Source: Gerris lacustris | Lineage: Eukaryota; Arthropoda; Insecta; Hemiptera; Gerridae | DNA: 64,000 bases | Reading direction: 5' to 3' | Assembly (NCBI GenBank): GCA_951217055.1 | Contig: OX578276.1 | Location: 70,378,144 to 70,442,143, forward strand | In this document: positions 44,365 through 55,261 of the stretch, piece by piece | Layout of the letters: each line of letters starts with the position of its first letter | Position numbering within the stretch: the stretch's first letter is position 1 | Made by a program: the position numbers and the translations under genes | The notes under the pieces: model-generated | The model's database searches: none | The model's input: the letters and a program-made list of their open reading frames with translations, nothing else | Told to the model about the DNA's origin: nothing

Positions 44365-44490
44365 CAGTGGTGTATCCAGCGGCTAGGTCTGGAGGGGGCA
44401 CATTCTAAGTCAGTTTAGATTGGGGGGGGGGGGGTATCGTAGTGGTAACAAGATAAGTGCCCCCTGTGCCCCCCCTGGATACGCCACTGA
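44365..44490. mobile_element. ~126-bp hAT-like MITE
   Basis: CAGTGGTGTATCCAGCGG at the left and CCCTGGATACGCCACTG at the right are inverted copies. CAGTGGCG-type ends are common in hAT MITEs. The adjacent 8-mers AGCCCTAA and ATCACTAA agree at six of eight positions, compatible with an eroded 8-bp target duplication. A 13-G run lies inside (about 44411-44424). Confidence 0.65.
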
Positions 44491-44667
44491 TCACTAATGC
44501 GATGAAACGTATATTTATTTCAAATAAATTGTTTAGTAAAACCAACAAAAACTAATAAAGCGGACCTAAACGTTTAAAATAAAGAGAATACAACGTTTTC
44601 TAGTTGTAAAGGAGAAATATCCGAAGCGAGTAGTTAGTGGAATATGAAGAATACCGGGAGGCTCAAA

Positions 44668-44790
44668 AAATCAGGGAACATTTTTGGACTTGTGTCTGTG
44701 TAGATTTTTCCAATAAGAAAAAATAAATAAATTTGATTGTCATAAATTGCCAGGAATTTATGTGGCACACTAATTGACAGACTTTTTTTA
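44668..44790 (+). repeat. Dispersed ~550-bp repeat family, deleted copy
   Basis: ATCAGGGAACATTTTTGGAC joined almost directly to TGTGGCACACTAATTGACAG, so about 300 bp of the middle is missing. Confidence 0.6.
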
Positions 44791-44818
44791 AATATGTAAA
44801 ACTTGTTTTCTTTAAAAG

Positions 44819-45026
44819 ATAGTCTGCCCATTAGTGTGGTACATAGCTTCCTCGCGTCCTATCACGAACATTTTTACCCCCCCCCCCCCCTATTTAATTT
44901 TTTAAAGACATTCAAAAAAACCAAAATTATGAAATAGATTTTTGAATTCAGAGGTATTAAAAAAATTCCCTCATCTAAACGATCACAATACTTCCGTTAC
45001 CTTCGGTAAGCTCGAAAGCAATATAG
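44819..45026 (-). repeat. Dispersed ~550-bp repeat family, internally deleted copy
   Basis: TAGTCTGCCCATTAGTGTGG, CATAGCTTCCTCGCGTCC at one end and GTTACCTTCGGTAAGCTCG at the other, with a 13-C run (44877-44890) between. Confidence 0.65.
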
Positions 45027-45295
45027 GTGACAATAAAACAGAGAAAACAATGGGCATAGAAGGTTAAAACTTATATGGGACAAACAATGGGCTAATTATG
45101 ACCTACCGTCTAAATATCATAAAAATTGGACGAGTATTTTTTAAGACGTGGTGGTTCACAAAAATGTTTAACGACAGACTGACAAACAGATACAAGACCA
45201 AAAATAAAAGAATCCTGATGTCTGAAAGAGATTTTGTGTGGTGAAACGGATTTCTGTCCAGAAATATTTTTGAAATCTGTGTCATAAAAAAAATA
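45027..45295 (-). repeat. Dispersed ~550-bp repeat family, partial copy
   Basis: GCATAGAAGGTTAAAACTTA, GCTAATTATGACCTACCGTC and TGGTGGTTCACAAAAATG in minus-orientation family order, ending in GAAATCTGTGTCAT. It lacks both extremities. Confidence 0.6.
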
Positions 45296-45800
45296 TACAA
45301 TGCATAACATATTAATAATATGATGTCAGGTTTATTGTTGTATTTCGATAGTGATACATTTAAGTCACTGGTGTTATAAGTTATGGCTCATTCAGGCCAA
45401 CTTTATTAACATAATCCTAATGTCCAGTTCTTGAGCCAGTTATTGTAAATGAAATAACAAAATAAATATATATATATATAATAGGGTTAGAGATGTTGAT
45501 TGCCTAATATTCACAATACCATACATAATCAGGTAGGACCACGGAACAAGTTGACACTCTTCCTGTTAAACAATGTCATTAATTATCTTGACAATGAATA
45601 CTTCATTTTAACTACATTTATTTCATTGACCTGATTATAATATGATAGAATATTTGAGGTTGTTATTCAAATAATTTTGAACCAAATTTTAACTAATCAA
45701 TAAAAACCACTACATACATAGTTTATAAAAACTAAACATATACAGAAAGTAAATTATTCTGTCCTACATAAGTAATTTTCCTATGTATAGAAGAAAACAA
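45296..45800. other. AT-rich intergenic sequence
   Basis: Nothing recognised. Confidence 0.5.
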
Positions 45801-46545
45801 AATACTCTGTTAATTTGTGTGGCACATAGCTTCCTCGAGTCCTATTTCTTAAACTTTTATGGTTTTTTGCTTTTAACCTATTTTTATCCAATTTATTTAA
45901 TTTCCTCTGTCTTCCAAATAAGTTAAAATTGTCTTAATTTTTTACATGTATTAAAGAATCATTTTAATAAAATTTTAAGAGAATACTCGGTTGCAATTAA
46001 TCTGGGCAATATGCGGGCTACTTTCGATGAACCATAATAATGAGTAAATAAATGTTTGTTTGTGCGCATGTGGAAGAGAAACAAATAGTAAGTTTAAAAC
46101 TTATATGGAACCACCAATGGCCTAATTATGACCTACTATCCAAATTTCAATAAAATCGGACGAGAAGTAATGAAGATATGTTGGTTCACAAAAATTGAAC
46201 GACACACCGACAGACCGACCGATAGATTGGGCGACAGACAGTCACGGAACCAAAAATGTTCCCTGATGTCTAAAACGGATTTCTGTCTTGGAATTTTTAA
46301 AATCGGAGACCTAAACTTTTTTTGTTCTTTAAGCCTAGTTTGCACGTGTCAAGTATCTTAGTAAAATAGTTTAGTAATTTAGTACTCGACTCGTTTGGAC
46401 ACTTCGTTACTTTTACATTTATATACTCAACACTGACTAAATTACTCGACCGTGGCTACTAATACTAAAATACTCGACCCGTGCAAACTTGGCTTTAGAA
46501 CGAGCACATTGCTTCCGTTACCTTCGGTAAGCTCGGAAGCAAAAC
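45801..46545 (-). repeat. Dispersed ~550-bp repeat family, full-length copy with a nested MITE
   Basis: Runs from TTTGTGTGGCACATAGCTTC to ACCTTCGGTAAGCTCGGAAG, both ends present. It contains CCGACAGACCGACCGATAG. At 46332-46494 it is interrupted by a 163-bp TIR element. Without that element the text GTTCTTTAGAACGA restores the family's GTTCTTCAGAACGA. Confidence 0.82.
46332..46494. mobile_element. 163-bp MITE with TTA target duplication
   Basis: Ends AGCCTAGTTTGCACGTGTC and GACCCGTGCAAACTTGGCT are inverted. TTA lies on each side (46329-46331, 46495-46497). A 3-bp TWA duplication suggests PIF/Harbinger. The uninterrupted sister copies show the empty site. Internal ACTCGAC/GTCGAGT-type repeats. 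Confidence 0.82.
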
Positions 46546-46787
46546 ATTGTGGTTTAAAAAAACAAATATTTACGGTTTTTACGTGGATATAACGACTCTT
46601 CTCCAGGTTGAAGTCATACATTCTAGCTTTTCAGGGTTAACAATATGCTGGATTTAATACATCACGAAGTACGTAGCCTGCGGCCTCTAGAAACTAGGTT
46701 TAAACTAGTACGGAATTCGGATTTATCACCTTCGAAAGCCCAACTACATCAATTTTGAATATGATATCTTCAACCATTTTAAAATGT
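46546..46787. other. Short intergenic interval
   Basis: No gene or repeat recognised; one GC-richer patch, GTAGCCTGCGGCCTCTAGAA, at 46672. Confidence 0.5.
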
Positions 46788-47228
46788 TTGCTTCCGAGCT
46801 TACCGAAGGTAACGGAAGCTATGTGATCGTTCTGAAGAACGAGTATATTTTATATCTCCGATTTCAAAAATTCCAAGACAGAAATCCGTTTCAGACATCA
46901 GGGAACATTTTTGGTCCCGTGTCTGTCTGTCGGTCTGTCGGACTGACGTTCAATTTTTGCGAACCACCATATCTTAAAAACTACACGTCCAATTTTAATA
47001 AAATTTGGGTGGTAGGTCATAATTAGCCCATTGTTGGTCCCATATAATTTTCAACTTTTTTTGCTCATTTGTTTCTCTTTCACATGCTCACAAACATACA
47101 TTTATTTACTGCCATATCTTTAAAAGTAATCATCTGATTTGTATGAAATTTTTATGGTTTGTCGAAAGTAACCTGCAGATAACACCTGCCTAATTTCAAC
47201 TTTATGTGCACTTTAAATCGTGCTAAAT
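46788..47228 (+). repeat. Dispersed ~550-bp repeat family, 3'-truncated copy
   Basis: TTGCTTCCGAGCTTACCGAA onward through CTGTCTGTCGGTCTGTCGG and TGGGTGGTAGGTCATAATTA. The sequence breaks off near 47228 where a Helitron-like unit begins, so the GTGTGGCACATAGC end is missing. Confidence 0.75.
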
Positions 47229-47229
47229 T

Positions 47230-48160
47230 AATATGACTTATACTATAAAGCCGCATGGCTAACTGACTCACTGACTGACATTAATGTTTACCAACTTCCA
47301 GAAGAGCTAGAGACTTGCGGTTTGCGCCATTCGACGCGCAACGTCCATATTCTGAACAAAAATAACTATACAAAGTTCACTTTTCCCCCTTCTTCCCCCC
47401 TTAAAAAAATAATAATGGGCGACTTGATTGTTAAGCTGGTTTGGGGGCTTACTGCGGCTAAACGGTAAGTCGTATTAGAAAATGGATAGCACAAGTGGTA
47501 ACTGATTTTAGAAGATCTACAACTTTAGTCCTATGAGTTTTTGTCGTATCATCATCGGTTGTACCTTAGATGGTGATCATTTTGTTATTTTTTTCCATTT
47601 TTGTCTTTGAATGGCCATAGTTTCTATAATATTTGGCCGATGTATTTCTGATTGCGGCGATTGAATCTCACACTAATGCTCTTTAAATTGAGTATATTTT
47701 ATTTCATAAGTACATCCTACTTGGTGAGAACATGAGAGTAAACTTTTTCCCGTGTGCCATGTCACGTGACCACTTTTTTTGGTTTTTAATATTGTGTCGT
47801 ATATTATTTCAAAGGCCTTGATATGTACATTAAAGCTATTTTGTTTATTGATTTTTTAAAACTTTTGTACATGTACTTTAGTACCGATTTATAATTTTGT
47901 TGTTGGTTAAAGGGTTTAAATACTTTTTTGATATTAGGTTTTTTATTTATATGTATTTATTAGTTAAATGAATGCCCTTTTGTATTGTTTGTTTTTTAAA
48001 AATATAATTTTGGTACCTCAGATTACAGGGGTACAAATGTTAAAGTTAATCTTTTATAATATTATGTATATCGTTAAAAAGCTCTTGCATAGTAGATTAA
48101 TTCTTGTTATATTCTATTTTGTGTCATTTTTAGTTTTGAGGGGGGTAAAATAAAAAAAAA
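47230..48160 (+). mobile_element. Helitron-related element
   Basis: Opens with TATACTATAAAGCCGCATGG and ACTGACTCACTGACTGAC. At 48006-48152 it contains the block GGGGTACAAATGTTAAAG ... TATATCGTTAAAAAGCTCTT ... GAGGGGGGTAAAATA, which matches the tandem units of the 16.7-17.8 kb Helitron. Boundaries are uncertain and no Rep/helicase is present. Confidence 0.45.
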
Positions 48161-48374
48161 TCTTTTTATACAGTGGTTTCTATACGATTTGGTTGCAGTT
48201 TTATATTTGTTTATTAAATTAATTATATGTGCGCTAACTTTTGGTACTTGTTGGAGGCTTTGTTTCTCCAAAAAATTCTCCAACAAATGTTTAAATTTCT
48301 TAAACTTTATTAAATATTTACTGGAACAGTGCCGCGCCGTTCCAACTTTTTGATTATTTTATCGAGGTATTTTT

Positions 48375-48398
48375 TACTAGAGATCAAAATCTCTAGTA
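48375..48398. repeat. Short perfect palindrome
   Basis: TACTAGAGAT and ATCTCTAGTA around CAAA, just left of a (TA)n tract. Confidence 0.8.
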
Positions 48399-48408
48399 TA
48401 ACCTACTG

Positions 48409-48409
<1 letters not shown>

Positions 48410-48473
<64 letters not shown>
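48410..48473. repeat. (AT)n microsatellite
   Basis: About 32 uninterrupted units bordering the GC-rich tandem array at 48474. Confidence 0.95.
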
Positions 48474-48477
<4 letters not shown>

Positions 48478-49070
48478 GTGTTAGTGAGAGACACCAAGGG
48501 ATGTTCCACGCAAGCGTGACACATAGGAACTGTTCCAACATCAGACATTACGTCACAAAGATGTTGGCTCGGCATTACGCTATGTGCTGCATCGTTTCGT
48601 CGCGTCCGACTCATCAGGGGCCCGACGATGCCCACCCAACTCTCGACCTATGCCAGATCAAGAAGATCAGATATAGGCTTTATCAGAGACGAGCTTGCTC
48701 TCACACCGCCATTCTTGCTTGGCTGGCAAAACACTTCAGCAATGTAATACCGTGTTTTTGCACACTGCAATAACGTACACAATTTGTGTTAGTGAGAGAC
48801 ACCAAGGGATGTCATAGGAACTTTTCCAACATCAGACATTACGTCACAAAGATGTTGGCTCGGCATTACGCTATGTCCTGCATCGTTTCGTCGCGTCCGA
48901 CTCATCAGGGGCCCGATGATGCCCACCCAACTCTCGACCTATGCCAGATCAAGAAGATCAGATATAGGCTTTATAAGAGACGAGCGTGCTCTCACACCGC
49001 CATTCTTGCTTGGCTGGCAAGACACTTCAGCAATGTAATACCGTGTTTCTGCACACTGCAATAAGGTACA
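48474..49070 (+). repeat. GC-rich ~300-bp tandem repeat, two full units
   Basis: Unit 1 48474-48779, unit 2 48780-49070, starting AATTTGTGTTAGTGAGAGAC and ending TGCACACTGCAATAA(C/G)G. They are nearly identical apart from a ~17-bp deletion in unit 2 (the CCACGCAAGCGTG part). GC is roughly 50% in a background near 25-30%. The same 90-codon frame is open in both (e.g. VTKMLARHYAM, SSRPTHQGPDDAHPTLDLC), but no family is recognised and similarity extends beyond the frame. Confidence 0.85.
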
Positions 49071-49281
49071 CAATTTGTGTTAGTGAGAGACACCAAGGGA
49101 TGTGCCACGCAAGCGTGACACATAGGAACTGTTCCAACATCAGACATTACGTCACAAAGATGTTGTCTGATGTTGGAACAGTTCCTATGTGTCACGCTTG
49201 CGTGGCACATCCCTTGGTGTCTCTCACTAACATAAATTGTGTACCTTATTGCAGTGTGCAAAAACACGGTATTACATTGCT
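49026..49281. repeat. 256-bp palindrome formed from the tandem unit
   Basis: Left arm 49026-49143 (TTCAGCAATGTAATACCGTG ... AACTGTTCCAACATCAGA) is repeated inverted at 49165-49281. Arms are about 118 bp with two or three differences and a 21-bp loop. The turn lies exactly at the small inverted pair CCAACATC / GATGTTGG present in every unit, as expected if replication switched template there. Confidence 0.88.
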
Positions 49282-49284
49282 GAA

Positions 49285-49322
49285 ATATATATATATTTAT
49301 ATATATATATATATATTATAAT

Positions 49323-49360
<38 letters not shown>
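49285..49360. repeat. (AT)n tract with minor interruptions
   Basis: TA-rich dinucleotide runs interrupted by ATACACACAT at 49321-49330. Borders the tRNA-like relic. Confidence 0.9.
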
Positions 49361-49362
<2 letters not shown>

Positions 49363-49422
49363 CTGGTTAGAGCGCCAAACTGGAAATATGGAGCCTCGTG
49401 GTTTAAATCCCGGAGCCAGTGC
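49361..49422 (+). tRNA. tRNA-derived relic (Pol III box A and box B present)
   Basis: TGGTTAGAGCG at 49364 matches box A. GGTTTAAATCC at 49400 matches box B with one change. Spacing is as in a tRNA without intron. CCAAACTGGAAATATGG would form a weak anticodon arm with GGA in anticodon position. The 5' acceptor strand is replaced by (AT)n, the T stem pairs at only three of five positions, and no intact acceptor stem can be built. More likely a SINE head or tRNA pseudogene than a working tRNA. Confidence 0.45.
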
Positions 49423-49459
49423 ATATTTTTCTCTGTTTCCGTCTCCCGTAGTTTAAATT

Positions 49460-49462
<3 letters not shown>

Positions 49463-49548
<86 letters not shown>
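49463..49548. repeat. (TA)n microsatellite, about 43 units
   Basis: Uninterrupted TA dinucleotides over 86 bp. Confidence 0.97.
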
Positions 49549-49553
<5 letters not shown>

Positions 49554-50164
49554 TATTTATTTTCGATAGTTTATCAAAGAAATATTAACTAACCAGAAAG
49601 CGGTATTATTGTTCCTGATGTGACTAAGGTATTTGTGGTCCAATAAGTTAGAGAGCTCCATTAAAACTTGACTTGATATCAGACCAAAGTTATGAAACGA
49701 AAGGCTGGGCTTCGTCCGTCCAGTACTTTACTAATAAAAACGAAACATGCTTTTGGCCCAGAGTGTAAGGAAACCCTCCTTGAATTAAGCAATGCAGGAA
49801 CAGTGTTTCACGAGTTGTAAGCTTGTTTATGCAACTGGACCAGTCTCAGACCTCGGGCTGTTTTATCTCTTTTACAGCCGACCGGATGACCCGCCCTCTA
49901 AACCAATTACTATTCAGCTCCTACTGAGAAACTTTTTTTTCAAATACAAATACTTAATAGAGATAAGTATTCAATAAAAATAACCGGTATAGTAAGAATC
50001 CAAACCGTGACAACTTAATATACAAATGTTGTTCATAAGTGTCCCTTTAAAAAAATATTAAAAAAACTTTAATTTTTTTATGATTACAACATTTTATTCT
50101 AAATCTTATTTTCAAATGTGTCACTGCTATTTAATACTATTTTATTAAAATGAGTATTTACTTG

Positions 50165-50209
<45 letters not shown>

Positions 50210-50856
50210 TCGTCAAACTCAGTCAAACCTTTCTCTTTATTATGTAGCAATAGTGTATTTGAATTTAAATACTAAAATATCTTATAACTTATAAAAATAA
50301 TTGATTATTTAAAATTTTATAAATATCTTTAATAACAACAAATTGTTTTCATTATATGGTCCTGGTTAGTTTTTCAGCGGGGTGACTTTTTGTATTCAAT
50401 AAGAATAGGGTTTAGATTTTGCTTTTAATCAAAATCGTGGAAACAGATATTGAAAAATATGTTTTTCTCGGTTGAATTATTTCTCATGGGTTAGTAAGTT
50501 ATTTTGCCCTTAAAGCATCGGATCTACAATAATTACTATTGGGATGTATAAAAAACAATGAAAAGTTCAAATTGCTCTCAAGTTAACTAAACATAGCAGC
50601 CATAATTATAGTATTAGTAAATCAAACATAAAAGATATATTTTTGTATTTAGCGTTTATTTTTTAACTAGTGATGCTCTGAATATTCAATCAATTTATCA
50701 AATAAATCTCAGCTCACTCTCTCACTAACACCATTAAATTGAAAGTGGTTCCCAATAACATCTGTTTTAATTTCAATTTTAAATGTTCTTAAATAGTGTT
50801 ATATGAAAACAAGCTTTCACCTACGAAGCATTTGTTATATTTCTTAGTTTATATAT
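49549..50856. other. Intergenic with a long poly-T run
   Basis: No gene supported. 49660-49900 is GC-richer (CGTCCGTCCAGTACTTTAC, CCGACCGGATGACCCGCCC) without recognisable content. A T run of about 39 bases spans 50167-50205. Confidence 0.5.
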
Positions 50857-50960
50857 TATGAGCCCTTAGGCCCATAGCAACATGCTCAATTTTATGTTTA
50901 GAAAAAATAGTAAAATTAACTAAATTAATTTAGATGTTAATAATATATCTATTTGAAGAC
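50857..50960 (+). repeat. Dispersed repeat, copy 2 (pair of 15268-15405)
   Basis: ATGAGCCCTTAGGCCCATAG, AATTTTATGTTTAGAAAAAA and TAGTAAAATTAACTAAAT are in the same order and orientation as at 15268. Confidence 0.55.
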
Positions 50961-51182
50961 CATCAAATCAAAACAAACATTTAATTTTATTGGAATAAAT
51001 GTGTATATGTGTATATTATTTAAATAAAATTTTTGTTACATTTATATAATAGAAAAGTAAATCAGCATGGCTCAAAGCCGTCTGCCGGAAAATTGCTACT
51101 TTATTTTATTATTAGGTAGAATAAATAACAATTTTCTAAGGAGAATAACTGCACAAGTGGAGTTGATGTCAATGGAATAATA

Positions 51183-51866
51183 AATAAACAGGTCAAGTGT
51201 GTGCTAGTCAGCATACAGCCGTACGCGTAACACAGTATTGTTTAAGTAATGCCTATTGATGGTGCTTTTTAAAATGGTAAAAAGGCTATACTTTGAACTA
51301 TCCTATGGGTCTGATATTCTCAAAACACATTAACAAACTTCAGAAAAAGTATTTTTTGCCACTGAACCGGACTATAAACATATAAATACATCGAAAAGAG
51401 CATAATTATTTTTTAAAAAGTTTTTTGTCAACTAAAGAAATATACAACGTGGTATCTTTACTTTTGGTCGCAGAATGTGTTCAGGATTTTTTGAAGTTTT
51501 CATAAGAGAGATAGAAGGGGGGGACACTTTTCAGACCCACTTCAAACTCGCCTACGCTCGTTCTGTCAAAGCCTATAACCTAAAATTATATATTTTTTTA
51601 ATCAGCTCAACGTACCCTTTCATATGATACCCCACACAGTTTAAAAAAAAAAAAAATTATTTTTAACCCTTTTTAAGTTTTTTTTACCCTTTTAAGTCGC
51701 TATATTTTTAAAATGTGTGGGTAGGTACTATACACATATATGCCAAATTTCAAAGTGATCGGACGAAAGGTGTAGCCGTGAGAGCATGCGACAGACGGAC
51801 GGAGGGACTGACACACGCAGGAATATATTTTAAGGGTCCTTGCTTTTGCCTACAGATCCTAAAAAC
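51183..51866 (-). mobile_element. Inverted copy of the 31100-31840 element
   Basis: Begins AACAGGTCAAGTGTGTGCTA and ends TTTTGCCTACAGATCCTAAA, matching the complement of 31100-31840 throughout, including the poly-T/poly-A tracts and TTGGTCGCAGAATGTGTTC-type text. Not obviously inserted in another known repeat here. Confidence 0.72.
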
Positions 51867-52874
51867 CGAAAGCCTATCCACAAGATTAATTTTAATTTCC
51901 AAAGCCAGCATCCGGCCTCTCGACCATCACATTGAACAGTATTAATACGTTACATACGTCCTAGATAATAGAAATTGAGCAATAAAAATTCAAAGGTTTA
52001 AAATAAGAAAAGTTAAAAATAAAACTGCAGATTTAAACAAAAACATATCTCAAAAATAATTAAAGACTACCATGCTCTCAAACACCCTTCAAAAAAATTA
52101 ATAAAAGGCTTCCTATAAGCAAAGTAAAGGGGATTAATGAATGTAAGAAGTTAAGAAAGTGAATTAAAATATAGATAAAATAAAATAAATGAATATAATT
52201 AAAAATGCCTTTATGTTGTGTGCTATTATGCTACTATGTTTTAATTGTTAACCTCTGTAGTTTCGTTCTAATCTTACCTTAACTTATTTTGGACCTTTCA
52301 ATTTTTTATTGCAAACTTTCTTTATTATCTAATTCTTTAATTATGTATACGCATTTTTATTGTAGGCCAACAGCTGGCATAGGAAATTCTATAAAATATT
52401 TTTATTTAATTTTCCATACATTTTTTTTTTTTTGGAGAAGCTATCGTTTTTAAAATTCTGTCGAAACTGTTTTTGATTTTATCTGACAAAGATCTTAATT
52501 GTAAGTATAAACAATCGGCACGACAACCGACAACTCGAACAAACCTTTCTCATATTAATAATATTTATTTATTTTTTTAACACATTCAAAAAGTGTTGTT
52601 TACTTTTTGTTTTTTTGATTTAAGCTAAATCCCGGAAACTAGAGTTTGCCAAGGAATACGACTTATATGTTTAGATTTGTATTTAAAAAGAATGCATCTT
52701 AGAATTATTTTGGGGGGGTAGCGACCTAAATTTGGTGCTAAAATTAATTTCTTAATTTCGCCATGCTTCGGGATTAATTATATTAAGATAATTATTTTCC
52801 TAGGTTCTGTCGGTATTTTAGAGACGGTATTATATATTATGACGTATTCAATTTTATTTACTTCACTTATTATT

Positions 52875-52875
<1 letters not shown>
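51867..52875. other. AT-rich intergenic sequence
   Basis: No gene or repeat boundary supported. Confidence 0.5.

Positions 52876-52962
<87 letters not shown>
52876..52962. repeat. (AT)n microsatellite, about 43 units
   Basis: Dinucleotide run with a single break near its right end. Confidence 0.96.
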
Positions 52963-52970
<8 letters not shown>

Positions 52971-53920
52971 CATTTGATTTTATGATGGTAATTTATTTAA
53001 ACCAATTTCATTGTTACCTTAACTTTAATTAAGTCTATTTCTAATCACTACATTTATTATAATGTCACGATTTATACACGTTATTCCCTTGTGAACCATG
53101 AACTTCCTTTTATAGCTTAGTTATGTAATTAGGATTGCATGCAATGTATCCTCCCACTCTCTAGTAGTAAGAAAGTTGGGGAATGGTTTTATTTCTTGTG
53201 TAAGTTCAATGTCGCAGAATATTTTATACTAATTAGTGAACAAAGTATACAGATTAAATAATCGAGTTAAAGAAAATAATATATAAATCACAGTTTATAC
53301 TTGTAAAGCTGGCATTCTTCCTACCAAGAAGATATGGCACAATTTCCTAAAGTAACTGGTGCATGTTGTGTAAGAAATCCACAATTTTTTGGTGTCGTTT
53401 GGGCAAAAAGACGTTGCTCTACTTTTGATTAGTCTTAATTTTTTTTTATAAAAGTACACACAGGAATCAGAATAAACGAGATTTTTTTTATTAAAGGAGT
53501 ATTAAGTAACCATTAAAATCTTGGTAGAAATAAAAGGAATTTGTGAACTGCTTAACAAAAATGTATCTGTTAGCATAACGCTCCTGAGTCAATGGGTTAG
53601 TCAATGTGTTAGTCAATGTATATCTAAATATCCATCTATGAATGTTGATTAGAACCTGATTATTGTTATTCAAAGAACTAATTAATCTGGTTAGCAGGAT
53701 TTCACGGTTAGAGTGATCAATTGTTATATTATGTCTGACTTCATATACCTCTTAATATGAGTTCTTAACTTGAAAATTTAGATTGTGCTATGAAAGTTCT
53801 AATTACTTTAATCAATGCTTAGGTCGTGACTTTATTATAATAATAATAAAATATAAAAAAAAATTAAAATAAAAATAAAAAATAATATAGCTATTGGGAT
53901 AAATATTATTTATAAATATA
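52963..53920. other. AT-rich intergenic sequence
   Basis: No gene supported. A 12-bp tandem, AGTCAATGTGTT, is repeated about three times at 53587-53621. Confidence 0.5.
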
Positions 53921-53990
53921 CAGTTAAACCTGGCAATGTGACCGCACCCTTGTAAATGACCACCTGATAAAGTTGACCACTTATCTATGG
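53921..53990 (+). mobile_element. Possible pogo/Tigger-type TIR end
   Basis: ACAGTTAAACCTGGCAATGT followed by spaced GACCGCACC, GACCACCTG and GACCACTTA. The opening and the repeated GACCAC subterminal motifs resemble pogo/Tigger ends. No matching right end was found in the next kilobases, so it may be a solo or truncated terminus. Confidence 0.35.
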
Positions 53991-54969
53991 TCCTTCATAT
54001 TATTGAAAAAAAAGCAAAGAGATAAGTCAAAGAGTGTTTAAACACCTTAAATCCTGTTTACAATCAATTGATAAAATGATAAAGAAATTATATCTAAAAG
54101 CTAGAGATATAAGTTTAGTCTAAAATAAATATGAGACTAATGTGCGTGTGTTATAATGCAACTTTTTATATTTACTTCAGAATTTTAGTAGGGCTTGTTA
54201 CATGAGGATCTGTTAATACGTGATCTGCAAGCAGTCTTAAGTCTAGATATGTGTTTCTACAAAACGTTCTAGCAAGCACTAATAATAAATAGAGGTAGCT
54301 TCTTCTTTATAATTTATCTGCTTGAATGCTACGACTATGCTGTTAGTTTCACCCACAGATAAACTAATGAGACTGCATAGGAAATATTTGACTTCCTCTT
54401 ACTAATATATGATAATTGGAATACTCTTACGTAATAAATCAATAAATTCCCAGACCGATAGTGAAAACAGTAAATTATATTTTTCACGAATATAATTAAA
54501 CATTATAATTAACTGACTTAGAAGTCGATAAAGACATGTCTAATTAGACTTGGTTACTTTGAGGAGTCTTATATCTCTTAGATTTAATTATTTTAGGTTT
54601 GAACTAATGGTAGATGAATATAAGTTAAGTAACTGTTATTACATTTTTTAATATTATTTACGTTTCATTTTTTCATAATTTTAAAGTAATACAGATAAAT
54701 GAACAGCTTTTTACGCATTAATGCAGTATATGCACACATGAAACAGTAAGAAAACAAATGAAGAAGTTTTGCGTCAGATGGATTAGTTACTTTTTCCAAT
54801 TAGTTTTTAGCAATACACACTTAAGTAAATGATTTGAAGGAATGATGAGTGGAAAATAAATGATTTTATCTACGATTGATACGAAATATAAACATTATAT
54901 CTCTGTTTAGATGCGTAGAAAGTGATTATTTACGTACTTGTATTCATTGCGCATGCGCGTCTCATAGTT
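53991..54969. other. AT-rich intergenic sequence
   Basis: No gene or repeat recognised. Confidence 0.5.
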
Positions 54970-55025
54970 CTGAAGAAGTCCTCTTCTTTACCACGCTAGC
55001 GCGGTAAAGAAGAGGAATTCTTCAG
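54970..55025. repeat. 56-bp near-perfect palindrome
   Basis: CTGAAGAAGTCCTCTTCTTT and its complement meet at ACCACGCTAGCGCGGT. The core TTCTTTACC/GGTAAAGAA is shared with the hairpin of the MITE at 4904-4979. Confidence 0.85.
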
Positions 55026-55261
55026 CTTTACGCACGATTGCCGAGTTTGTTTACATTTAACATAACTAATTTGCTGTTCTTTTATTAAAGTAACTGTTTA
55101 TATCGAGTTTTTAGTGAAAAACAATGAGTGAATCAAGTGACTTACGAAAATGTGGAGAATAATACTCCTCCAGAAATAATTAATTCGGCAAAAAATACAA
55201 CTCAAGATTAATGCCATTTTATGCTGTATTTATTATTTAAATCTAATAATCGTAGATAAAG

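Larger units (their letters stand above)
43650..44605 (+). repeat. Dispersed repeat, copy 2 (pair of 8455-8700), with two TIR elements inside
   Basis: Left block GGATAACGTTATCCGCTCAT ... AAACGTGAGCTTCAAATG and right block AAAGCGGACCTAAACGTTTA match the short copy at 8455-8700. The extra ~730 bp between them is two MITE-like elements placed side by side. Confidence 0.7.

Noticed and set aside
48474..49281. CRISPR-like array
   Set aside because: Units of about 300 bp in direct contact and an inverted third unit do not resemble repeats with unique spacers, and the genome is eukaryotic.
49361..49422. Functional tRNA-Ser gene with GGA anticodon
   Set aside because: The acceptor stem is missing, the T stem is mispaired, and the long variable arm expected of tRNA-Ser is absent, so only a relic is called.
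50167..50205. Poly-T run as the complement of a retroposed mRNA tail
   Set aside because: No adjacent coding or processed-gene sequence was found on the appropriate side.
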